The notes under the pieces: generated by a model
Told to the model about the DNA's origin: nothing
What the model saw: the letters and a program-made list of their open reading frames with translations, nothing else
The model's database searches: none
Position numbers and translations under genes: made by a program
Part shown: piece by piece, positions 1 to 4,919 of the stretch
Layout: every line of letters starts with the position of its first letter
Numbering within the stretch: the stretch's first letter is position 1
NCBI RefSeq assembly: GCF_937934665.1
Contig: NZ_CALGYW010000151.1
Span: 1 to 7,314 of the forward strand
Source: an uncultured Anaerococcus sp.
GTDB lineage: Bacteria; Bacillota; Clostridia; Tissierellales; Peptoniphilaceae
Reading direction: 5' to 3'
Length of the DNA stretch: 7,314 bases

Positions 1-39
1 TGATTTTATCATAAAAAAGACTAAGCTCAGTGTGTTCGT

Positions 40-55
40 GGTACTATAAATGTAA
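40..55 (+). repeat. Single copy of the GGTACTATAAATGTAA motif
   Basis: GGTACTATAAATGTAA here is identical to the first 16 bases of the motif at 1843-1860, and GTACTATAAATGTAA recurs at 1867-1881. It contains a -10-like TACTAT (42-47), but I see no good -35 element 16-18 bp upstream. It may be a shared regulator site, a promoter element for a leader or RNA running into the 122-211 hairpin, or a remnant of a mobile-element end. The sequence does not decide between these. Confidence 0.45.
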
Positions 56-121
56 TATAGCTAATTATGTATGATTTTTGGATTTTACGAAAACTTCTGT
101 AGGTATAGAATGATTATTATA

Positions 122-211
122 TAGACTTCTCACCGGTGTAATCACGGAACCCATGATAAAGAAATCTCTCACTTCGTTCGAGATGGTTGGCGTGGATTGT
201 AGGGAGGTCTA
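122..211. other. Long imperfect inverted repeat, possible structured RNA
   Basis: The stretch folds into one long hairpin. Bases 122-131 pair with 202-211 (10 of 10, three of them G-U on the plus strand). Bases 137-143 pair with 195-201, 144-146 with 191-193, 148-151 with 185-188, and 164-168 with 180-184. The apical loop is 169-179, and there is a 12-nt 5' bulge at 152-163. The G-U pairs and the slightly higher GC than the flanks fit an RNA element, but a decayed MITE-like inverted repeat is also possible. It does not match any riboswitch, SRP RNA or T-box core that I can recognise. No T-tract follows 211, so it is not a simple terminator. Confidence 0.4.
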
Positions 212-310
212 AAATAAAGAAAATGATATAAAAAAGTTTATCCGGATATATTTGTTTTAGAGATTGCATTATAAGAGTATATTTATTGAAAAGTCAATGA
301 TTATGTGTGT

Positions 311-339
311 TTAAATTATATATTGATATTATTTATAAT
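311..339 (+). promoter_or_regulatory. Weak candidate promoter for operon 1
   Basis: A perfect -10 hexamer TATAAT lies at 334-339, 17 bp downstream of a poor -35 (TTAAAT, 311-316). A second TATAAT at 366-371 has no -35 at normal spacing. The -10 overlaps repeat copy 1, so a protein binding the array would block it. Given the background AT content this is only a candidate. Confidence 0.3.
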
Positions 340-449
340 GAGTATTTGCAGAAATATTGAGTTTTTATAATGCGGATTTGCGGTTTAATGATATAAATTC
401 TAATGCGTATTTGCAGAAAATCTGGGGTATTTTTATTGCGGATTTGAAG
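336..449. repeat. Four direct repeats of 16 bp at a 32-33 bp period
   Basis: The consensus TAATGCGKATTTGCRG occurs at 336-351 (15 of 16 matches), 368-383 (16), 401-416 (16) and 434-449 (14). Copy starts are 32, 33 and 33 bp apart, about three helical turns, so all copies face roughly the same side of the DNA. The 16-17 bp spacers are AT-rich and unrelated to one another. The array ends about 30 bp before the start codon of the first gene. Copies 1 and 2 are preceded by TTTATAAT, a -10-like sequence. An iteron-like or operator array, or a locally amplified dispersed repeat, would look like this. Confidence 0.6.
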
Positions 450-480
450 AGGTTTTAGATAATAGACTAGGGAGGTATGG

Positions 481-741
481 ATGAGACCAAAGATTAAGAT
501 TACTTTAGTAGATAGGAAGGGTGACTATGGATGTCACAAGGGTTATGAGATTGGGAAAACTTGGGATTTTGATAAGGATAGGGGAGAATTTTGTTCTCTG
601 GCTATGCACACGCTATTTCCCATGGTTGATATCCTCCGTTATGGGGGAAGTTTACCTCTTTCTCAGTCGGGTGATGTGCGTTTTGCTTGTCCTGATGCGG
701 ATGTTATAAATATTTTTAGGATTGAGAAAATAGATGAATAG
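481..741 (+). CDS. TIGR04076 family protein
   Basis: An 86-residue soluble protein that resembles the TIGR04076 family, small cysteine-containing proteins of unknown biochemical role. The recognisable order is an N-terminal beta strand (KIKITLVDRKG), a Cys18 stretch ending in KGYEIG, a GEFCSLAMHTLFP block with Cys38, an LRYGGSLPL block (residues 52-60), and a C-terminal ACPDADVINIFRIEKI segment with Cys70. Three separated cysteines in conserved blocks could bind metal or act in redox, which is inference. The ATG at 481 follows GGGAGG (470-475) at good spacing. The gene overlaps the next one by 8 bp and so heads an operon. The four-copy repeat array lies directly upstream. Confidence 0.75.
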   Translation: MRPKIKITLVDRKGDYGCHKGYEIGKTWDFDKDRGEFCSLAMHTLFPMVDILRYGGSLPLSQSGDVRFACPDADVINIFRIEKIDE

Positions 742-1318
742 GGCTTTTGATTTTGGGATTTACCTTGTAGGTGTTAATATTATTGGATTTATTTTTTACA
801 TTTTCTATAAGTGGGCTAGGTCTAGGATTATAAAAAATATTTTAAGTTTTTTTCTTTATTTAATAGCTATAGCTGGTGGGCCTTTGGGCCTTGTTCTTGC
901 CATCCTTATTTTTGACAGGACGGCCGCTAAGGATGGGCTTAGCCTTAAGGTTTTTGCCTTCGCTAGTCTTGGCATAGAGTTTGTTTTATTTTTGTTAGGA
1001 TCTAAAGATATTAGTAGTCTTAGGTTTAATTTTTTGGAATTTTTTAAGGACAACACCTATCTACTTGCTTATTTACTTATAATTAACCTACTTAGCTTTT
1101 TTGCCTTTGCCTATGATAAGCATAAGGCTAAGAAGAATGGCTGGAGGATAAAAAATGGATTATTGCTGGCCCTTTCCTTTATGGGTGGGGCAGTTGGTGG
1201 TCTGTTTGCTATGAAGGTTTTTAGACATAAGACTAAAAAGACATATTACAAATTGGGCCTTCCCTTGATGGTTTTGATGCAGGTATTGGTTTTGGTTTAT
1301 ATAATGAATATGAGTTAA
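734..1318 (+). CDS. DUF1294 membrane protein with an internal duplication
   Basis: A 194-residue integral membrane protein. The C-terminal half (about residues 111-190) is a typical DUF1294 domain: N118, the YDKHKAKKNGWRIKN block (127-141), the GGAVGGLFAMKVFRHKTKK block (151-169), then a final membrane segment. The N-terminal half (about 8-88) aligns to it without gaps at an offset of 103 residues: N15 to N118, GG48-49 to GG151-152, and the A-x-x-x-F pattern. It has lost the charged motifs (DKHKAKK and RHKTKK become YKWARSR and DRTAAK). DUF1294 proteins are usually about half this length and have no firmly known function. The start overlaps the end of the preceding gene by 8 bp and the Shine-Dalgarno is weak, suggesting translational coupling. 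Confidence 0.8.
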   Translation: MNRAFDFGIYLVGVNIIGFIFYIFYKWARSRIIKNILSFFLYLIAIAGGPLGLVLAILIFDRTAAKDGLSLKVFAFASLGIEFVLFLLGSKDISSLRFNFLEFFKDNTYLLAYLLIINLLSFFAFAYDKHKAKKNGWRIKNGLLLALSFMGGAVGGLFAMKVFRHKTKKTYYKLGLPLMVLMQVLVLVYIMNMS

Positions 1319-1330
1319 GGAAAGATTTGG

Positions 1331-1786
1331 ATGGATATTAGATTAGAAAATGATAAGGCATATAAGTATGAATTAGTAAAGAAAGTTTTGACTGACCTTC
1401 CAGAATGGTTTGAATTTGAAGAGGCAATTTTAACCTATGCTGACATGGCGAGATCTTTAGCTACCTATGTAGTAAGTGAGGATGGTAGGGACCTTGGTTT
1501 TATTACTATGAAGGAAACTTCAGATGAGGCTATAGAGATTTATTGTCTAGGTATTTTTAAAGATTATAGGGGAAGGGGTCTTGGAAAGTTTTTGGTAGGT
1601 AAAGTCCTAGACCTATACAGGTATAGCCATAGCTTTGCTCAAGTTAAAACCCTAGATTATGGTCTTGATAGGTACTATGATGAGACTGTAGGTTTTTATA
1701 GGACGCTTGGTTTTATGAAGCTTGAAACAATTAAAGAAATATGGGGCGAGGATAATCCTTGCATGATTATGATAAAAAGTCTTTGA
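1331..1786 (+). CDS. GNAT family N-acetyltransferase
   Basis: A 151-residue single-domain GNAT enzyme that would transfer an acetyl group from acetyl-CoA to an unidentified amine. The acetyl-CoA pyrophosphate-binding motif A is clear: LGIFKDYRGRGLGKFLVGKV around residues 73-92, with the R/Q-x-x-G-x-G signature at R80-GRGLG. A strand with DLGFITM precedes it at 54-60, and the ETVGFYRTLGF segment near 118-128 is the usual GNAT C-terminal helix and strand. The start follows AAGGAAAG (1317-1324) with a 6-nt spacer and lies 12 bp after the previous stop, so it is the last gene of operon 1. The coding end is embedded in a terminator stem. The substrate cannot be told from sequence. Confidence 0.85.
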   Translation: MDIRLENDKAYKYELVKKVLTDLPEWFEFEEAILTYADMARSLATYVVSEDGRDLGFITMKETSDEAIEIYCLGIFKDYRGRGLGKFLVGKVLDLYRYSHSFAQVKTLDYGLDRYYDETVGFYRTLGFMKLETIKEIWGEDNPCMIMIKSL

Positions 1787-1810
1787 GGTTAAACCTTAAG
1801 GGCTTTTTTT
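1774..1810 (+). terminator. Rho-independent terminator of operon 1
   Basis: A 15-bp stem, 1774-1788 with 1794-1808 including several G-U pairs, encloses a 5-nt loop (TTAAA). Its 3' arm runs into a seven-T tract (1804-1810). The 5' arm includes the last codons and the TGA stop of the acetyltransferase gene. Confidence 0.85.
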
Positions 1811-1821
1811 ATGAGAAAATC

Positions 1822-1850
1822 TTGCGTATTTTTTTATTTTATGGTACTAT
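1822..1850 (+). promoter_or_regulatory. Promoter of the XRE operon
   Basis: TTGCGT (1822-1827) and TACTAT (1845-1850) are separated by exactly 17 bp. This is a good sigma-70/SigA-type match placed directly after the upstream terminator. Transcription would start near 1857. The -10 element lies inside the first copy of the 17-bp tandem motif. Confidence 0.65.
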
Positions 1851-1883
1851 AAATGTAACATAAATAGTACTATAAATGTAACA
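1844..1883. repeat. Tandem 17-bp direct repeat, operator-like
   Basis: GTACTATAAATGTAACA occurs exactly at 1844-1860 and 1867-1883, 23 bp apart (about two helical turns). The first copy covers the promoter -10 and the expected start site; the second lies just downstream. The second copy also carries the palindrome ATAGTACTAT (1865-1874). A related copy is at 40-55. Placement over a promoter whose operon encodes an XRE repressor-type protein suggests an autoregulatory operator. That is inference. Confidence 0.55.
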
Positions 1884-1906
1884 AAAATTGATGCAAGGGG
1901 ATGAAT

Positions 1907-2260
1907 ATGATAAGTTTTGCTATAGTTTTTTATTTTATTTTGCTAGTTACTATGTTTTTTGTAGAAGTGCCAAGTTTCTTACCTATTGTTTTAGGCTTGG
2001 GAGTATTTTTCTATATTTCTTTTTATTATTTTAAAAATGAGGGAGGTAAAATGAAAAAATATTACAACTTAAAGGCATTTTTGCTAAGTACATTAGTTTC
2101 TATAATAATTATTTTAGCCCTTGGCGCTATCCAAACGCTTGCGCTTGGTTATGACCCAAATGCTGCTATAGATAGTAAGGTCTTTAAGTTATATCTAACC
2201 TTATGTATTTTTGTGGTGTATACTCTTATTGCTAGGATACAATACAGGAGAGATTTATAA
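1907..2260 (+). CDS. Small four-helix membrane protein, unknown function
   Basis: A 117-residue protein I do not recognise. Four hydrophobic segments are visible, at roughly residues 3-18, 24-41, 57-76 and 93-110, with a charged linker KNEGGKMKK between the first and second pairs and a basic C-terminus (RIQYRRDL). The start at 1907 is chosen because AAGGGG (1895-1900) abuts the in-frame ATG at 1901 but lies 6 nt from the one at 1907. An in-frame ATG at 2051 has its own GGAGGT (2042-2047), so a shorter 69-residue form with only the last two helices may also be made. It lies 19 bp upstream of an XRE regulator. Such membrane protein/small XRE pairs are common in Bacillota and often poorly characterised. 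Confidence 0.65.
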   Translation: MISFAIVFYFILLVTMFFVEVPSFLPIVLGLGVFFYISFYYFKNEGGKMKKYYNLKAFLLSTLVSIIIILALGAIQTLALGYDPNAAIDSKVFKLYLTLCIFVVYTLIARIQYRRDL

Positions 2261-2279
2261 AAAAATGGAGGGATAGTTT

Positions 2280-2483
2280 TTGGATGTAGTAATAGAAAAT
2301 AGGATTAGGGAATTTAGGAAAGAAATGGGTCTTTCTCAAAATGCTTTGGCTCAGATGGTTGGGCTAAAGCGTAGATCTATCATGGCTTATGAAAATAATA
2401 CCATAAGCCCAACTCTTGAGACCGCCTATAAGATTTGCAAGGTATTTGATAAGGACATCAAAGAAGTATTTATTTTTAAATAG
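2280..2483 (+). CDS. Small XRE-family helix-turn-helix regulator (YozG-like)
   Basis: A 67-residue stand-alone DNA-binding protein made almost entirely of one Cro/CI-type HTH domain. The pattern is RIREFRKEMGLSQNALAQMVGL, then KRRSIMAYENNTISPTLETAYKICKVFDKDIKEVFIF. The recognition helix would span about residues 28-38 (LKRRSIMAYEN). The start is a TTG at 2280, preceded by GGAGGG (2267-2272) at 7 nt; the nearby ATG at 2284 is out of frame and hits a stop at once. It sits inside a four-gene operon whose promoter carries a tandem 17-bp repeat, a natural candidate for its operator, although no direct evidence links them. Confidence 0.85.
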   Translation: MDVVIENRIREFRKEMGLSQNALAQMVGLKRRSIMAYENNTISPTLETAYKICKVFDKDIKEVFIFK

Positions 2484-2491
2484 GAGATATT

Positions 2492-2908
2492 ATGGGATTA
2501 TTATTTAACACAAGTGATGAGATGGACAAAAAAGTAAGGGAAAAATTTGGAGATGATGGGTCTTACCTCTTAGTTTTTAAGTATAATAGTCCTGCTAAGG
2601 GGCTTGGAAAATTATTATTATCAAGTGTGTACTATGTATTTGATAGCTCTAGAACCTTTATTATGTATTTTGATCCAAAAGGAGTTTATGAATCAGAAAT
2701 ATCAAACTCAGATAAAAAAGACTTCCTCTTTATGGCTTGGAATGAAATAGAGGACTTTGAACTAGTGGAGGGAAATAAAAAAATCTTAAAAATAAACCAC
2801 CTGGGAAAAGTCTACGAGTACGAGGTAGAGATGGACGGAAAGTTATTTAAAAATAATTACAAAAACCTAAAAGAACTAATTGATAATAATTGGAATAGGA
2901 TTGACTAG
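2492..2908 (+). CDS. Uncharacterised protein, possibly PH-like
   Basis: A 138-residue soluble protein with no motif I can name firmly. Its alternation of strands fits a bacterial PH-like barrel: TFIMYFDPKGVYESEIS, DFLFMAWNEIEDFELVEGNKKILKINHLGKVYEYEVEM, with a final helix KNNYKNLKELIDNNWNRI. The W-N-E-I-E-D-F segment followed by basic strands resembles PH-like proteins that sit next to membranes, but this is a weak fold-level impression. The ATG at 2492 is preceded by AGGAGAT starting at the previous stop, and the gap is 8 bp, so it is cotranscribed with the XRE gene. No signal peptide or membrane helix is apparent. Confidence 0.6.
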   Translation: MGLLFNTSDEMDKKVREKFGDDGSYLLVFKYNSPAKGLGKLLLSSVYYVFDSSRTFIMYFDPKGVYESEISNSDKKDFLFMAWNEIEDFELVEGNKKILKINHLGKVYEYEVEMDGKLFKNNYKNLKELIDNNWNRID

Positions 2909-2921
2909 CATTGGTAAACTT

Positions 2922-3785
2922 ATGGAACTTATAAAAGTAAATGAAGAAAATTTTAATGAAATTATAGCTTTAAAAACTAAAGGTGAAAAATTAGAATATG
3001 TAGATTCTGCTCTTTATTCTATAGCAGAATGTTTCCTAGATTATAGTCATATGGATGCATTTGGAATCTATAATGGTGATGAGTTTATCGGTTTTACTTC
3101 AATTTTTGCTAAGGATAACTTTGGGCAGATTATTAATTTTTTTATAAAAGATAAATTTCAAAACAAAACTTATGGAACAAGAGCTGTAGAAGCCTTGCTT
3201 CAATTGTTTAAAGATCGTTACAAAGTTGATTTTGTATCGGTTGGAATTTATAGGGAAAATAAAAGAGCCTTTGGTTTTTGGAAGAGATTGGGCTTTATTG
3301 ATACAGGAAATATTGAAGGTGATTATTGCTACTATAGAAAGCCTATAGCTAGGTTCATAATTTCTGATAGTTTGTACTTAATCAAATATTTCCCTGCCTA
3401 TAAAGTCACTCTTACCTGGTATCAGGATAGGGAAACTATAAAAATGGTAGACAATGCCGACTACACCTACTCTTTTGATGATTTAAAAAGAATGTACACT
3501 TATCTTTCTAATAACGGAGACTTATTTTATATAGCCTACCAAAATAAGCTTATAGGAGATTGTGCGATTTTTGATGACAATATGGTAGCCATGGTAATTT
3601 CAAAAGAATATAGGGGAAGGGATATAGGAAGTAAGGTTTTAAATAAATTGATATCCTACGCTAGGGAAAAAGGCTTGGCTTATCTAAAGGCAGAAATATA
3701 CGACTTTAATCATATTTCTAGGAAGTTATTTTATAAATTTGGCTTTAAAAGCCAAGGAAATAATATATATATAAGTTGGATCTGA
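2922..3785 (+). CDS. Tandem double-GNAT acetyltransferase
   Basis: A 287-residue protein built from two acetyltransferase domains. Domain 1 (about 1-142) has FFIKDKFQNKTYGTRAVEALL with motif A at Q80-NKTYG and a NKRAFGFWKRLGF segment near 113-125. Domain 2 (about 145-287) has the TLTWYQDRETIKMVD entry, IGDCAIF, the motif A block VISKEYRGRDIGSKVL (R231-GRDIG) and SRKLFYKFGF near 266-275. Both acetyl-CoA sites look intact, so both halves may be active. The reading frame is open from a TTG at 2880 inside the previous gene. I chose the ATG at 2922, 13 bp after the upstream stop, because homology begins there, although no strong Shine-Dalgarno precedes it. It is the last gene of operon 2. Substrates are unknown. 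Confidence 0.8.
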   Translation: MELIKVNEENFNEIIALKTKGEKLEYVDSALYSIAECFLDYSHMDAFGIYNGDEFIGFTSIFAKDNFGQIINFFIKDKFQNKTYGTRAVEALLQLFKDRYKVDFVSVGIYRENKRAFGFWKRLGFIDTGNIEGDYCYYRKPIARFIISDSLYLIKYFPAYKVTLTWYQDRETIKMVDNADYTYSFDDLKRMYTYLSNNGDLFYIAYQNKLIGDCAIFDDNMVAMVISKEYRGRDIGSKVLNKLISYAREKGLAYLKAEIYDFNHISRKLFYKFGFKSQGNNIYISWI

Positions 3786-3795
3786 AAAATTAATT

Positions 3796-3824
3796 TTGAG
3801 CTTATAAGAATTAGTGGGTATATA
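3796..3824 (+). promoter_or_regulatory. Promoter of the thioesterase gene
   Basis: TTGAGC (3796-3801) and TATATA (3819-3824) are separated by 17 bp, followed by further A/T (TATAAA at 3823-3828). It lies just after the double-GNAT stop and gives a leader of about 40 nt. Confidence 0.5.
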
Positions 3825-3869
3825 TAAATTAGAGAATCAAAGTTTTGTGAGGATATGTGGAGGTTAGAT

Positions 3870-4346
3870 ATGAGTAAAAATATAGCAATCCAGGATACTT
3901 ATGGTGAGAGATTTCAATATTGTTGGGGATGTGGTCCCAAAAACGATGATGGACTTCACCTCAAATCATACCCATCTGCTGACGGAAGCCAGGTTGTAAC
4001 AAGGGTAAAACCAGGCAAGGCCTATACAGGAGGAGTACCAAATAACTTATTTGGCGGGATGATTGCCATGCTTTTTGATTGCCATGGGACAGCTAGTGCA
4101 GCGTTTTTTAAACACCAGGTAAAGGGGCTTGAGCTTACTGAAGATACTGTTATTGGGAGATTTATAACAGCTCACCTAGAAGTAGACTTCAAAAAGCCAA
4201 CACCAATGGATGAAGAAATAGAAATAGTTTCAACCTTAGAGGAGCTTGGCGAAAGAAAAGCTGTTGTAAGTATGGTTTTAACCTGCAAGAGTGAAGTAAG
4301 AGCCAAGGCAAAAATGGTAGCTGTTGCCGTTAAGGATAATATGTAG
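3870..4346 (+). CDS. PaaI-like hotdog-fold thioesterase
   Basis: A 158-residue hotdog-domain protein of the PaaI/4HBT thioesterase superfamily, expected to hydrolyse an acyl-CoA thioester in the cytoplasm. Diagnostic features are the N-terminal CWGCGPKNDDGLHL block (C18, C21, typical of one PaaI-like subgroup) and the central-helix segment NNLFGGMIAMLFDCHGTASA (59-78) with candidate catalytic Asp70. The strands AHLEVDFKKPTPMDEEIEIV (101-120) and a C-terminal KAKMVAVAV strand follow. The usual HGG is FGG here, so the catalytic set is not the textbook one. The start at 3870 has GGAGG (3859-3863) at a 6-nt spacer; an in-frame ATG at 3855 lies upstream of that site and is unlikely. The acyl substrate is unknown. 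Confidence 0.82.
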   Translation: MSKNIAIQDTYGERFQYCWGCGPKNDDGLHLKSYPSADGSQVVTRVKPGKAYTGGVPNNLFGGMIAMLFDCHGTASAAFFKHQVKGLELTEDTVIGRFITAHLEVDFKKPTPMDEEIEIVSTLEELGERKAVVSMVLTCKSEVRAKAKMVAVAVKDNM

Positions 4347-4387
4347 TTTATAAATTGATTAAATAGTAAACAATGATTAATCTCTTA

Positions 4388-4412
4388 GCTAGCCTTTACT
4401 TATGAAGCTAGC
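4388..4412. repeat. GCTAGC inverted repeat in the leader of the HD gene
   Basis: GCTAGC at 4388-4393 and 4407-4412 can form a 6-bp stem. An overlapping alternative stem, CCTTT (4393-4397) with AAAGG (4413-4417), is mutually exclusive with it. No T-tract follows, so it is not a terminator. It may be a leader structure or chance. The rest of the 98-bp gap 4347-4444 shows only a weak TTGATT-17-TAATCT promoter-like pair. Confidence 0.25.
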
Positions 4413-4447
4413 AAAGGAAGTTTGGTTAAGAAAAACCTGGAGGCATG

Positions 4448-4864
4448 ATGTTTAGGTATTTAAAGTCCATTTTAATAATGCTAAGAGCTCACAAGGGACA
4501 AAAAGATAAGGGTGGTCATCCATATTATAAGCATCCACTTAGGGTAGCTAGGGGTTGTAAAAATAATAGTGCTAAAATCATTGCTCTCCTTCATGATGTA
4601 GTCGAGGATAATGACAACTACAAGCTCGATGATTTTAAATTTTTAAATAAAGATGAACTTGAGGCTTTAAGTTTATTAACTCACGAAAAAAGTGTAAATT
4701 ATTTTACTTATATAAACAAGGTGAAAACCAATGAACTTGCAAGAGAAGTTAAGCTTTCTGATTTAAGAGATAATTCTAACCTTGATAGACTAAAAGAAGT
4801 TAGCAAAAAAGATCTAGAAAGAGTAGAAAAATACAAAAAGGCCCAGGAAATATTGCTTTCATAA
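4448..4864 (+). CDS. Small HD-domain phosphohydrolase (RelA/SpoT HD-like)
   Basis: A 138-residue protein resembling the isolated HD hydrolase domain of RelA/SpoT and MESH1-type enzymes. In order: AHKGQKDKGGHPYYKHPLRVA (H15, H29), ALLHDVVEDND (H49-D50, E53-D54), and KLSDLRDN (D105), equivalent to the KLADRLHN motif of the SpoT group. Together these give a full metal-binding H...HD...D set plus the ED pair. Family knowledge makes nucleotide pyrophosphate or phosphate hydrolysis likely, possibly of (p)ppGpp, but no synthetase domain is present and the substrate is inference. It is shorter than typical MESH1 proteins. The ATG at 4448 is preferred over 4445 because GGAGG (4439-4443) would be only 1 nt away from the latter. 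It is followed by a strong bidirectional terminator. Confidence 0.78.
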   Translation: MFRYLKSILIMLRAHKGQKDKGGHPYYKHPLRVARGCKNNSAKIIALLHDVVEDNDNYKLDDFKFLNKDELEALSLLTHEKSVNYFTYINKVKTNELAREVKLSDLRDNSNLDRLKEVSKKDLERVEKYKKAQEILLS

Positions 4865-4869
4865 AACAT

Positions 4870-4919
4870 AAAAAATCGTCCCCTTAGATTAAATAGTATT
4901 CTAAGGGGACGATTTTTTT
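4870..4919. terminator. Bidirectional rho-independent terminator
   Basis: A perfect 18-bp stem (4870-4887 with 4901-4918, plus A4888:T4900) has a GC-rich core TCGTCCCC and its complement. A T-run follows on the plus strand (4913-4919), and the A-run at 4870-4875 serves as the T-run on the minus strand. It lies between two convergent genes and overlaps the stop codon of the minus-strand gene. Confidence 0.93.

Noticed and set aside
2..49. Tail of a gene entering from the left edge
   Set aside because: One frame stays open for 15 codons (DFIIKKTKLSVFVVL) before a stop, but that is too short to support, and the stop falls inside the repeated GTACTATAAATGTAA motif.
122..211. T-box leader or SRP RNA
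   Set aside because: The T-box antiterminator core and the SRP domain IV signature are both absent, and no downstream terminator or aminoacyl-tRNA synthetase gene is present.
336..449. CRISPR-like array of repeats and spacers
   Set aside because: The repeats are only 16 bp and the spacers 16-17 bp, well below CRISPR sizes. The copies are imperfect and no cas genes are nearby.
521..709. 62-codon plus-strand frame inside the TIGR04076 gene
   Set aside because: It is an out-of-frame shadow of a gene with clear family landmarks.
856..1056. 66-codon minus-strand frame inside the DUF1294 gene
   Set aside because: It lies wholly opposite a well-supported membrane protein gene, resembles no family, and has no ribosome binding site of note.
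2880..2921. Upstream TTG start for the double-GNAT protein
   Set aside because: It would lie inside the preceding gene and add 14 residues (MIIIGIGLTSIGKL) with no family match and no clear Shine-Dalgarno. The ATG at 2922 fits the domain start.
3855..3869. Earlier ATG for the thioesterase
   Set aside because: The strong GGAGG lies downstream of this ATG and at ideal distance from the ATG at 3870.
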